Shown here: piece by piece, positions 43,148 through 55,300 of the stretch | How the letters are laid out: each line of letters opens with the position of its first letter | How positions within the stretch are numbered: position 1 is the first letter of the stretch | DNA from: Symbiodinium natans | Taxonomy: Eukaryota; Sar; Dinophyceae; Suessiales; Symbiodiniaceae | DNA: 64,000 nt | Direction of reading: 5' to 3' | Assembly (NCBI GenBank): GCA_905221605.1 | Contig: CAJNDS010000225.1 | Span: forward strand, 801,001-865,000 | Made by a program: the position numbers and the translations under genes | Notes under the pieces: generated by a model | Databases searched by the model: none | What the model saw: the letters and a program-made list of their open reading frames with translations, nothing else | What the model was told of the DNA's origin: nothing

Positions 43148-43237
43148 GCCCCGACGGCGCGGCCTCTTTGGCGGAAGCCCTGGGCCGGCTGCCGCAGCTC
43201 CAGGAGCTGACTCTGGATTTGGAAGACAACCAGCTGG
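43148..43237 (+). CDS. LRR cassette Q5 (90 nt, phase 1-1)
   Basis: Core ELTLDLEDNQL, with Glu to Asp in the first half. Acceptor CCTGAG, donor GCCCGG. Last cassette of the array. Confidence 0.72.
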
Positions 43238-43762
43238 GCCCGGAGCCCCGGTCGGGGTTCGAATTTAAACGAAAGCTTACGTTTCTTGTGATGCCACTCT
43301 GCCGGCAACTGGTGCCCCTTCAATGGGTGATTAGGAAAGGCAACTCTATACGGGTGGTTTAAGTCTTGGAGTCCTGGAAGCAACGCTCATCACCGAACCC
43401 TCCTAGGCTTTCCTGCCCTGACCTGAACCCTTCCTCACAAAAAGAGCATAAAATCATGAAAAAGAAGTGAGTTCCCTCTTTGATTTGCTTGTACTCAGCC
43501 TCATCGTATTCCACTGGGTCGTTTAGGTCCATGAGCTGAGTGCACACATAGTCCAAACCAAAGTTATCATCTTCATCATCTGAAGTTTACACAGAACCTT
43601 GTGTCACGAATGTATGAAAAAGGCTGCGCAGGAAAACTGTAACGAACATGTTCCAAAACTAAAAGGTTTATATCGTAGGCGGTAAGCCCGCCACCTTTGC
43701 GCTCGAGAGTTTGAGCCGGGGAACTCCGCCGCCGGCCTCGTGCTCTCCCTTCCCGGCCCGAG

Positions 43763-43800
43763 GCGACGACGCGAAAGCAGAACTCGATGCCAAGCTGCAG
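43763..43800 (+). CDS. Exon V (candidate)
   Basis: Phase-1 exon after CGGCCCGAG coding GDDAKAELDAKLQ, before GTGTGG. Same acceptor phase as the LRR cassettes, so it could follow Q5 directly. Compare 11730. Confidence 0.4.
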
Positions 43801-44517
43801 GTGTGGTGCGCTGGGGGCACCCGGGGATCGTGGATTTTTCGTAGGGGATGTTGTGCAACCAACGTCCAAGGTGACAAGACCCTAGGCTCCTCCCGACTTG
43901 CCCGTGTCCGTAGGCCCTGCCCGTGAAGAAGAAAAACATCTTCATGTGATCCTGAGAAGGCGCCCGGCTGGTTGCCCCAAAGTTGGTTCGTGAAACTGCC
44001 CAGAAGTGCAGCCCTCCTTACAAGAAATGTTAAATGCCCCCCCAAGCCGCATCCGCAACATGTTGCCATTCTGCCAAGACCGCACATTTCCAATCTCTTT
44101 GGCCGTTGGATTCTGGGCTCTCGCTTCCTGGAGGAGCCGGCGCATAGAAGCCTCCTCCACGTGACACAACATGAACAGGAAATGCACCATTCAAGAGCGA
44201 CCGCACCCTTGAAGCCTTCCTAGATCCGGTGTTGAGCCCCCATGACTCTCATATGTTGGTCTATCCTCGTCTCATCACGGGGTCTTTCTCTCGGCCGTGT
44301 TTTCATCGATGTGGGTCGCCTTCAAGGTCGATTCGGTTCCAAAAGATGCTTCTCTGACCTAAGGGTAAAATCCTCAAGAACCTTCCTTGATCAGCCGTTG
44401 GGGTCCTTCACTGCTCACGTCGCGGCATCTGGAAAAGAACATCCCTACGAAACATGCAGTACAACTTGCTTCTGTCGATTTTGCACACCGATGATCGCCG
44501 ATGATTGCCACGCGCAG

Positions 44518-44610
44518 GCTGGGGTCCGACTCAAGAGGCGCCACTCGGGATCTTCAGCCTGGAGTCATCCTGGCGTGGTTGGCAAAAAAGGTCCGACATG
44601 CACAAGGGTT
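44518..44610 (+). pseudogene. Exon W copy
   Basis: AGVRLKRRHSGSSAW, then the reading departs from its partner at 12646 through indels. Either the last exon has decayed here, or the protein ends differently. Confidence 0.3.
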
Positions 44611-44794
44611 GCTCGGAGTGGCTGGCTTTGCCCGGTCTCGGCACATGCTCCCCTTGTGATCTCAAGCCAAATCCAGGCTACTGCCCTACTGGCACGCCAC
44701 TCGTCGCCATGAGGTCCCCCCATAAAGCCTCGTTCCTGACGGCCCTGAAGGCATGCGGCAACAGGCATAGCAATGCCACCCAAGGATTTCAGTT

Positions 44795-44853
44795 CCCTAA
44801 ACCCTAAACCCTAAACCCTCAACCCTAAACCCTAAACCCTAAACCCTAAACCC
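44795..44853 (-). repeat. Telomere-like (CCCTAAA)n tract
   Basis: About eight units with one CTC variant. It is the first clean tract after the LRR locus. Confidence 0.95.
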
Positions 44854-46333
44854 TTTTGTGGTGACCGAGGCGCTGTCCTCCTTTCAAGTTCCGGAGACTT
44901 CGTCGTCTCCTTCTTACGTAGGTGGACCTTTAAGCTGAAGGGTTGGCACATGGAGAGGTAGCTTCGCAAGTAATGCGTGAGTGAGCTTTTTGATTAGATG
45001 TGGGTCGCTGAGTTGTGTTGAGTGAGGTTTCCAGGGTCTAACAGGGTCCGGTTTGGGGTTTAGGGTTCTCAGATCCCTTGTGCAGCTTGCGCAAACAGTT
45101 GCTGAAGAAGATATTGAAGATTCCCAGCCGCGCTTGAGATGCAGCTGTATTCGTGGCTCTCCTCCGAACAGCTATGCCGTGTATAGGCTCTCCTCCGGAG
45201 ACGAGAGACAGCGATAGCAAAAGTCATGTGTTTAGGGATGTTTAGGGTGACAGTAGAAGCAGGCGTCATGTGTTTAGCGGGATGTTTAGGCTTGAGGTGA
45301 TCTTATGCTCACGTGCGACATCCATCCTTCAGCCTCCCAAGCAAGCTCCATAGCAATGGTGGTAGCTTTGCTCAGGGGGGGGGTTCTACATCCGCCCAAC
45401 AGCTACGGTGCCCCCTGAGCTCCGAAAGCCCAGCTTCAAGCCCTGTAAGCCCTAAAGCTCAGAGGCAGATTCTGGGTTTCAGATTCATTTCCAGAATTCG
45501 TGCTCCTGCCTCGCAGCGTGGATGGCTGCTGAGGACGGGAGCGTGGTGATGTGACGTGGGAGGATTTTGCAGTTCAAAGCTTCAGTCAGAGCTTAAGAGC
45601 TCACGGCCCCCAAGTTCGGTAGAACCTTTTCGTAGGCATATCGAGCAGCATAGGCAGATAGATGTCGTGGTTGTTCCCGAACTTTGAGGCTCGTTCCCAG
45701 TTTCATGTGGATTGCCTAGCTGGATATCCTGAATTCACGAAGCTGTACCAACCTTAGTTGTGTGTGGAGGAAGCTCGCAGCCAGGAAGATGGAGGCACCG
45801 GCACGCTAACCATCATGCCGCATGCCCGTTGCCCCGATATGCCGCTGTCAGCTTCCACAGCGTCGTAGCCTTGTTGCGTCTCGATATAGATAGACGGCAC
45901 TGAAAGACAGAACATGTAGCCTTAAACACCCTAAACTAGGGAGCTAAACTCCCCAAACCCTCCGTCCCATGTGGAAAGCAAGCCGGTCCTTTCAGAAGCT
46001 GCAAGCCAGAACTGGACCTTCCCCCCCCATGAGGCAGCTTTCAGAAGTGTCTACCTTTCGTCATGGTCTCTGCCCCAGGATTCTGGTTTCAAGCGTTGCC
46101 CGTATGAGCTTAGGTTTTAAGGTGACAAGCCCTACACCCTAAACACTAAACCCGCAAACCCGAAACCCCGCGCCCAAACGGTTGTGCTGGGGAAGCTCAA
46201 CAAGCCGAGGATTTTCCTGGAAGCTTTTTGTTTAAGGGGCCACAAATGTCCTAAGCCTCTAAAGTTAGACTCTAAAGCTATGTGGGTTGGAGCTTGACAC
46301 TCGTGTTTAAAACATTTTAAAACATATTCCCAG
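44854..46333. other. Intergenic, degenerate telomere-like debris
   Basis: Should hold the promoter and 5' exon of the transporter gene, but none could be fixed. Dinoflagellate promoters lack a reliable motif, and no spliced-leader acceptor could be chosen among many AGs. Confidence 0.4.
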
Positions 46334-46384
46334 GTGTTCGGTGGCTGCATGTCCGCTGTCATCGCCATGGAGTATGTGCTCAAG
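46334..46384 (+). CDS. Transporter exon: VFGGCMSAVIAMEYVLK
   Basis: Acceptor TTCCCAG, donor GCAGTG, phase 0-0. Matches the first helix of UAA proteins (F-G-G-C ... E). Confidence 0.75.
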
Positions 46385-49300
46385 GCAGTGGCAAAAGAGT
46401 TGTTACTCAGGGTTTCGGCCCTTGGTTTAGGACCTTAAGCCCTAAACCCAAAACCCATATTATGGTAACTCATAACCCGAACCCAAAGCTTGAGTGCAAG
46501 CAACTCCCAAGTTGGCGCCCTCAATTGAATGAATCCTTATGACTGGACTCTTGTTCAGAAACCGAAACAAAAATTACCATCGTACCGGGCAGGGGGGGAG
46601 GGCACTCTGTTTTTTTGCGATGGTAACCGCCCCAAAGCTTAAGCCCTAGACCCGTACTCGCATTTTGGTAGCTCAACACTTGTGTTCCTTGACAGAAACC
46701 CAGTTAAAGTGCGCACAGACGTCAACGCCCCAAATGAACGACGCGCGTTTCAAGTTGTTGCATTGGAGACCCTAAACATGTAAGGCAATCTAGGGTTTAG
46801 GGTTCAGGGCCTGAGCTTTTGCATGTAGGATTTGGGGCGGCGGGATTTTCTGAGCTTTGATCGCCATATGGCTGGTTAAAGTTAATGGAGTCATACGAAG
46901 CTATACGAAGCGGAGGTATGAATGAAGCGAGAGTTCAGTTGACCTTCTCTTGTCCTAGTCTTCCTTCTGTCTTGTAAATTTGGGATGGACATCTCTTTTG
47001 GGGTCTTTATCGTTTGTAAAGGCCTTGTCGGTTTTTCAGGGTTAGGCAAATTTCCGGGCTTTATGGTGTTAGGTGTTTGTAAGGGTGTTTGAGTTTTACT
47101 AGTGATGTTTTTGAGGCGTTAGCGTGCAGGGTATTTTCTGGGGGCTTCGGCAAGGAAGTGTTTAGGGATTGAGGGTTTAGGAGTTTAGGTGTTTAAGCTG
47201 GGATGTTCCCCCTTATAATGTTGACTTCATGTTTATAAAGCCCCCTCAATTAAGAAACCCGGCTGCAAGCCCTGGAGCCGTAAGCCAGAGACTGCACGCC
47301 CTGCAGCCTAAAACTAGAGACTGTAGGGGCTGGAGGTCTAAGCCAGAGACTGCCCGGCAATTCTGAGATTTGAATGAAGCAGCTGTGGGCTGGAAGGATT
47401 TAGGTTCAAGGGCTCGGATGTAGAGTTTAGGGTTAGTTAGTCTTTAGGATGTGGGTGCAGAGTTTCGGATTTAGCGTTCAGGATTTGTGAGGGGCTTGGG
47501 GTTTTGGGAAAGGTCCCTGCTGGTCTTGGCAAGATTCTGACAGGCCAATCCGCAAGCGGGCAATCTCCTGAGCCTGTCAGAGCACGCTCCTAAGTACCAA
47601 GACGTCTGTCCACTTGCAGCTGAAGTCAGGCTGCAACCCTGGGCCCTAAACCCCAGCCAGAATTGAAAGGAACACCCTGGGGCCCCAAGCCCGAAACCTG
47701 GGTCCTAAGCCTCAACACTCATACCAATCGCTTGCAGAGAACCTTGCTTTGACTAGAAAGTTTCCACATTGAGGTTCGAAGGGCACTACACTTCAAGCCA
47801 TCGCCAGGCTCACAAGGCAGACCAAAACCGGACCCACCATGCCCAGGTTTGCCTTCGTGCTGCTTCAAAGCCTTCCAAGCCGGCTAGAGACCAAAGACGC
47901 GCGGGGCCCACACGCAGGCGCTGGTGTGGCTTCATCCCGAGTTAGCACGTTGTTAGGGTTTGGGGGCTTGGCATTAATGTCGGGGCTGCTCAGATGGACT
48001 ACAGTGTACGAGGGTTTTTTGAGCAGCTCTACAGCAACAATTCGTCCCTTAGAATACAGGGTGTGTGCATAAACAAATATTCTAGGCCCTAGCTTACCTT
48101 GAGAGATCTCAAACCCTAAACCAAAAACCCTAAACCATAAACCCTAAACCCTTCTTAAACCTCAAAGCCCACATACATGCCGAGGCGGGATTGCGGCTGA
48201 TACCGCTGAAAATGCCCCTCTCCAGCAGGGAGCTGAGCCCTTTCTGCAGGGCTCCTAAACCCTTAGAAGCCTTCACGCAACCTCATGGGCCTGTATGAGC
48301 CCTGATGATCAGCCCTTACAAGCGCACAACCCGTTTACGCCCCAATAAGCCTGGAAGGCGAAACCCTGAAATCCTCAATTCCAGTGTGCGGGACGGGTGC
48401 CAGGGTGCAGGGTGCTAAGATCAGGTGGCTGCTTGTGAAGTACGCCTCGATTGGTTTTGGTGTTCCGGAGCTTTGGCTCAGGTGTTCAGGATCTAGGGTT
48501 TCGGGGTTTGGCTCAGACCCACCCTAGACCCTAAACCCTAAACCCTAAACCCTAAACCCTAAACCCTAAACCCTAAACCCTAAGCCCTAAGCCCTAAGCC
48601 CTAAACCCGAAATGAACGGGAGCCCTGGAAAGCAGTGAAGGATGCTCCCCCTTCAGCGGGACGATGTAACTCCGAAGTTTAGCACCCTTAAGCTCGAGAG
48701 ATTGAACGTCGGGGGCTAAAGTGGGATTTCGGGCTTCGGGTTTAGGGTTTAGGGTTCAGGGCTTAGGGTTCAGGGCTTAGGGTTTAGGGTTTCGGGTTAG
48801 GTTTAGGTGTTCGGGTTTAGGGTTTAGGGTGAGGGTTTAGGGCTCAAAATTTAGGATTCCAGGGCTTGGCGGGCTTTGGGCTTTGGTCGAAGCATGAATG
48901 ACTTCGGAGTTGATACCCATATGTGCAATTTTCCTCATCATTTTTGTTGAGCCGGGGGTTTGCGTCATAGCTGGCCAGGTCAGCTGGGACTCAGGAGCCG
49001 GAACCCTTTTTCTTGAGGTAGAAAGCCTTTGAAAACCCAAGAATCCCAGAAGGGACAGAGCCAGTTCCTACGCAAAAGAAGGCGTTTGGTTCCTAATTTG
49101 CTGCCTTCGCCCTGACCCAATTTTTGCTTGGCAGGTCACGCACAGCATGCTGCCCTTTGGGCGGGGGGCCCCGTCCTTCATTTAAGGGATTCAGACTCAT
49201 ACCTCTACCTTGGTACCCCTAAAGGTTCCCTTTCAATATACTCCTAATATGGCCCTTACACTACCTCAAGGATCTTTTCGGGCCCCCAAAACCCACGGGT

Positions 49301-52300
49301 AAAACCTTCAGGATCCATGGTACAACCTCAGATTCATACGACCCAATCCCCTAAACTCTGCAGGGTCCACAGCAACTACACGAACAGCGAAAGCTCAAGA
49401 CCCTGAAGCCTTAATCTGCTACGAGCCTAGATACTTTTTTTGGGTGGTTTGAGGTTAGGTTGGGTTTAGAGTGGGTATCAAGGTGCTGCTAGTCTGTACC
49501 GCGTAAATCCACGAATTGTGATCGCTTTTGCACTTGCGTTCGCTGCCATTCGGAGTGCAAGTAGCCCTAGAATAGTGCGAAAGGGCGGCCCGGCAAAATC
49601 TTGGAGCAATTAGCTTCAGGTCCGATCTGTTCTCGATCTGTAGAGCACAAATGCCACGATCTCTACTTCAACAAAGAGGAGACGAAATCCTAAGTCCTAA
49701 TCCTAAACCCTCAGATCCTAATATTGTAAGTTCCCTGAGATCCTAAATTCAACACCCTCAGTCTCTCTGAGATGTGGGGCAGTATGCCTCGCCATGCCGG
49801 TGGAGGTAAAAAGGTTCGACTTTAGGGCTCTGTCAGTACACCGTAGACCGCTAAACCCTGAAGAGACCCAAGCCCCATGAAGCGGAAACCAGAGTTTGGG
49901 GTTTAGGGTTGTAGGGCATCTGCAACCCTAAACGCCAATTAGGCCCTAGACTCCGAAGCTCCCTGAAACCCCAAAAGGTCTGAAGGGGAGGTCTAATTAG
50001 GCCCGAGACTCCAAAGCTCCCTGAGCGGAGGTTCTGGGGGGTTACAGGTTGAGGCTTGGCCCGCTCAGGTGTCGATGTCCGTGCTGGCGAATGCCTCCTG
50101 GTTTAGGGTTCAGGATTTGAGGGTATATTAGGGCTTAGGGCCAAGTTTAGGGCAGCGTGGGTGTGTGTTTTCGTCATTAAGTGCCTTGGGCCTGAGGGGG
50201 GTCGTTACTGTAGGGTTCAGGAAGCTCTGTGATGATTTGTTTGTGGCTGCTTCGAGCAGTTGCGACACAAAGCCCCAAACCCGAACCCTTGGCTCAGGGA
50301 CCCTTCTTTTCTCTAAAACTAAACCCTAAACCCTAAACCCTAGTGTCGGCGATTGAACTTCTGCCTCTCAGGCCCCTCCCCCCTTCAGAGAGTTGACGAT
50401 GTTGTACCGGGTTGCTGCCAAGGAGTTTGAACTGAGTTATCATCGTGCGGAGAACAGGTTGTTAGCTATATGCAGACTATTGTATCTTGGGTTGAGTCCT
50501 TAACAGCAACCTAGTGTAGTTAGTAGTTTACTCAAGACTTCTGGGTCCCGAGATCATCGTGCGGAAGAACCCCTAAACCCTGTAACCCGAGTCCTGAGCC
50601 CTAAGCCCTGATACCTAGACCCTAAATCCTAGATCCTCAGCATCGAACCATGGTGCGGTGCATAGACCCTGAAGCCTGAACACCATAATCCCGGCAAGGT
50701 CGCCTTTGGTTTCAACATATCGGTTCCCATTCACACCCTCTTTCGCTCCTGCAACGTGATTGCCTCCGTGCTGCTGGGGTGCCCTCCCGGTGTTGGTGGG
50801 GGGGGGGGGTTTCTCTGGGCTGGTGCCTAAACCCTGGACCCCAAACTCCATGAGCCCAGGCCCTTGAGAGGCTTGAAACCCTCAACCCTAATGAAGCCCT
50901 AAACTCTAAACTCTAGACCCCAAACCCTAAGCCCTAAACCGTTGGACCGCAGGGTTCCGAGTGCGCCAGGAGTTGGGTGTGGTGTTACTTTGTAGCTTGC
51001 GTCTAGGGTTCAGGGTTCCGGGTTCAGGGTTCAGGGTTCAGAGTTCAGGGGTTCAGGGTTCAGGGTTCAGGGTGCAAGGTACGCCCTCTTTCGGCAGCGC
51101 TACACCCTGAAGCAGCTGGTCTGCGTCGTGATAATCACTGCCCCCCGCCTGCACTCCACCACCAGCAAGCTCCAGAGCCTTTTCCCCTTACCCTAAACCC
51201 TAAACCCCAATCTCTAAACCCTAAACCCTAAACCCTAAACCCGACACCCGAAACCCGAAACCCTAAACCCTACACCCCCAAACCGTAAAGAACCCAAAGG
51301 CCCACCAAACCGCCCTACAAGCCCTGGAAGCCTAAAAAAGCCTATATGAGGCCCAAGACCGAAGCACTGCAAGCCTACAAGCCCGAAGCCTTAAACCCGA
51401 AACCCTGAGCCCTAAACCCTCTCTGTTTAGGTCGTCCCTGGATCCAAATTTCAGGCTTTCTTGGGCTTCAGAGCGTGAAGGGTTTTTTTGCGGAGTGTTC
51501 TAGAGTTTCAGGGCCCTTGAGCCTGCCTGTGGCTGGAGTGACCCCCAACCCAGAGCCCTAGACCACGTAAGGGTGACAAGGGCTTTAGGGTGCTTGGGGG
51601 AGGGATAGCTTTGGTTCAGGCTTTCGGGGGACTCTCCGGGTCCTTAAATCGTTGAGGGCTTCCTTTTCAGCCCAAAACCCTGCAAAGCAAACCTTAAAAA
51701 ACCCTTAATGTGGTGGCTCAGGAGGGTTGAGGGCTCAGTCGGACCTAAACCCTACAGTCCCGAAACTCTAAGGTTCCTAAACCCTCAAGTTCCTAAACCC
51801 TGAACCCTAAACCCTACACCCTAAACCCTAAACCCTAAACCCTAAACCCTAAACCCTAAACCCTAAACCCGAAAAGTCCCCGAACAGTCAGAGCAGACCA
51901 AGGTTGGCATCTTCCTGGGCAGCGCGCCCTGGCAGCCAGAAGTCTTTTTGGTTTAGGGTTTAGGGTTTAGGGTTTCGGGTTTAGGGTTTAGGGTTTAGGG
52001 CTAGGGTTTAGGGTTTGGTGTTTGGGGTTTAGGGTTTAGGGCTAGGGTTTAGGGTTCAGGGTTTCGGCCTCAGGGTTTCGGGTTTAGGGTCGGGAGGTCC
52101 AGAGGATGCTAGGCCCTCAAAGGACCCCTGAAGGTTTCGGGTTTGGGGGAGGGGGGGGGGGGAGAGCCCCTAAACCCTAACCCAAAAGCCCTAAACCCTA
52201 AACCCGAAGCCCTAAACCCCTGGGCTTTGCGAGGCTATTGGGAGTTGTCAAGTGTATATTTTGTGATGGTTGTGGAGTTTAGGGTTTAGGGTTTAGGGTT

Positions 52301-55300
52301 TAGGGTTTAGGGTCACAAAGCCACAGCCTGAACCTGCCACAAATTTCGCTTTGCGGCTACACTTTCGCAGATCCTGGAGCATCCTGCAGTTCTCTGCTCA
52401 CTTCCTCACAGTTCAGTGTGCAGGCTCAGTGTCTTTCAAGCCCGAAGCTGCATGCGTAAACGGGCCGAACCCGAAACCCTAAACCCTAAGCCCTAAGCCC
52501 TAAACCCTAAACCCTAAACCCTAAACCCTAAACCCTAAACCCTCAACCCTAAACCCTCAACCCTAAACCCTAAACCCTAAACCCTAAACCCTAAACCCTA
52601 AGCCCTAAACCCTAAACCCTAAACCCTAAACCCTAGCCTTGGCAAACTCAGGTGGGCGATGCCAAGCAGTTTTTCGGGTGCACGGACTGCGGTGGCCAAG
52701 GGGCAGGTGGGGTAAACCTTAAACCCTAAACCCTAAACCCCAAACCCCAAACCCCAAACCCCAAACCCCAAACCCTAAACCCTAAACCTTAAATCCTAAA
52801 CCCTAAACCCTATTAGCCCTGAGCCACCTAAACCCGAAACATCCGATGGACAACGTTGGGGACTTTGGGGCACCACCACGGGCGTCGGGGTGGCAAGAAC
52901 CAACGGGAGGCTTTAAGCCGTTCAGGGTTCAGGGTTTAGGGTTCAGTGTTTGAGATGAAGGGGTGCGGGTCGAAGGCTTATAAGGTTTCGCGCTTACGGT
53001 TTGGGTTCTTTTCTTTTTTTGGGGGGGCCCAAGGGGGGAGTAGGGTTGTAGGTTTGGGGTTTAGGGCGTAGGGCTTTTAACCGAAAGGATTTGTGGTGTA
53101 CGGTTTGGGTTGGGCTTGTTGTTTTATGGCTGGTGTTCAAGGGAGAAGCATCTCAAGATCATAGGGTCTAAGGCCGTCTCTCAAAGCAGAAGGGTGTAGG
53201 CCGTGGTGGACGCGCCGGGTTTCAGCTCCTAGGACAGGTGAACTGGGAGGCTGTGCTCTGGGAACTCCGTCATGCCTCGCACTGGTGCAGGGGCGCAGGA
53301 CTTGCAACTCCAAGAATTTGAAAGCAAAATGGACATCGAGCGAACCCTAAGCCTGAGACACCCAAATCCCGAACCCTGAACACGGGCCCCAAACTCCAAC
53401 CCCTGCACGCCCAAGATGCGAAGTGCCTGGACATCTGGCCCTGCGAGAGGCACACCTGCGTCGACTGACGACACGGGTTTCGTGAGGCCGGATGTGTTCG
53501 ATGCTGGCGGTTCCGAAAATATTGGTGTGCTCTTTGGAGGGTTCCTATATGTTCCTATAGTGAGGATTTGGTATTTTGGCCCCTGTTGCCCCCGTTGCCC
53601 CTGGTGCCAGTGCGCCTGTTGCCCCCTGTTGCCCCTGTTAGGGTTTATTCAGGTTCCCCTAGTTTGAGGAGTACCCAGACTTCAAGACCAACATTCCCTC
53701 GGGGTTTAGGGTTTCAAGGTCCCTACGTTTAAGGCCGGTGTGCTGCAAAGGTTTAGGGGTGTTGTGTTTCGAAGCGTGCTTGCTGCAGCTGAGAAAGGCC
53801 TTTTGAGGAGGGCGTCTCGCAAACCGAGCCAAAGGATGAAAGAGAGAACCCGAAGCGCGAAACCTCTGCGGTACGCCGCCTGTCACGGGTCCCGAACACT
53901 GGCTGCATCTGGCTGCTCCGTGTGGCTTCGCTAGGTGCTCCGCGTACCGAGCCTGGTCGGTTGTGGTGAGGGCAGCGATGGGTTTCTCAGGTAGGGTGTA
54001 TATTACAGTGTATATATCACTGTAACTAATTGGCGAGTGTATATACAGTTGCCTTCTGGGTGAGTGTTTATGTTGGGTGTCTTTTTGGGGATACAGGAAA
54101 AGCCTTCATGCGCCCCGATGCTCCGAAGCGGTGCGTTGCTGCTTCTTCCGCGCGCGGCAGGAGCATGCGAGCTCCGTGGTCCCTTCCTAATTACGTATTG
54201 ATTGTCTCTGCGGCTGGAAAAAGTTTGCCCGCCGTGCGGCGCAACGGCAGCGACAGCGCAGCGGCACGAGCGAGTGCCGTCATCGAGGTTCGGGAATGGG
54301 CACGGCACAGCAGCACAGCGGCATAACGGCGCAGGGAGGTGTGCTCTGAGAACGAAAAGGTGGAATGGCGCAACAGCGCGACTGCATGACATCGCGCGGC
54401 GGCTCCTGCGACCCCCGCGCTGCTTAAGTATAAAGACGAGGCTCCCAAAATCATGTGAAGGATGCAGCTAGTCATGATTCAGGCAATGCTCCTTGCGGGG
54501 TTTTGTTGGGTAAGTTCTGCGTAAGCCCCAGTCGCCAAGGCTGCAACCAAGAAATCGGTTTCCCAAGACGGGGCTCAGGAGGGTTTAGGGTTTTGAACTT
54601 CGAGGTGCCGCCAGTGGCCGCCGAGCATCATGAGCATCAGCCGCTAGCCGTCCCACTGCCAGCAGCCGCCGAACATCATGAGCATCAGCCGGTACCCGTC
54701 TCACTGCGTGGCCGGACACCGCCGAGCATCATAAGCATCAGGCGCTGGCCGTCCCACCCGCCAGCCGCAAGCATCATGAGCATCAGCCGCCAGCCGTCCC
54801 GCTGTGTGGCCGGCCACCCCCGAGCATCATGAGCATCAGGCGCTGGCCGTCCCACCCGCCAGCGGCCGCCGAGCATCATGAGCATCAGCCGCTAGCCGTC
54901 CCACTGCCAGCAGCCGCCGAACATCATGAGCATCAGCCGGTACCCGTCTCACTGCGTGGCCGGACACCGCCGAGCATCATAAGCATCAGGCGCTGGCCGT
55001 CCCACCCGCCAGCCGCAAGCATCATGAGCATCAGCCGCCAGCCGTCCCGCTGTGTGGCCGGCCACCCCCGAGCATCATGAGCATCAGGCGCTGGCCGTCC
55101 CACCCGCCAGCGGCCGCCGAGCATCATGAGCATCAGCCGCTAGCCGTCCCACTGCCAGCAGCCGCCGAACATCATGAGCATCAGCCGGTACCCGTCTCAC
55201 TGCGTGGCCGCATCATGAGCATCAGCCGCCAGCCGTCCCGCTGTGTGGCCGGCCACCCCCGAGCATCATGAGCATCAGGCGCTGGCCGTCCCACCCGCCA

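Noticed and set aside
48522-52812. A true chromosome end
   Set aside because: Tracts are short, degenerate, in both directions and lie within introns with coding exons on both sides; interstitial origin is more likely.
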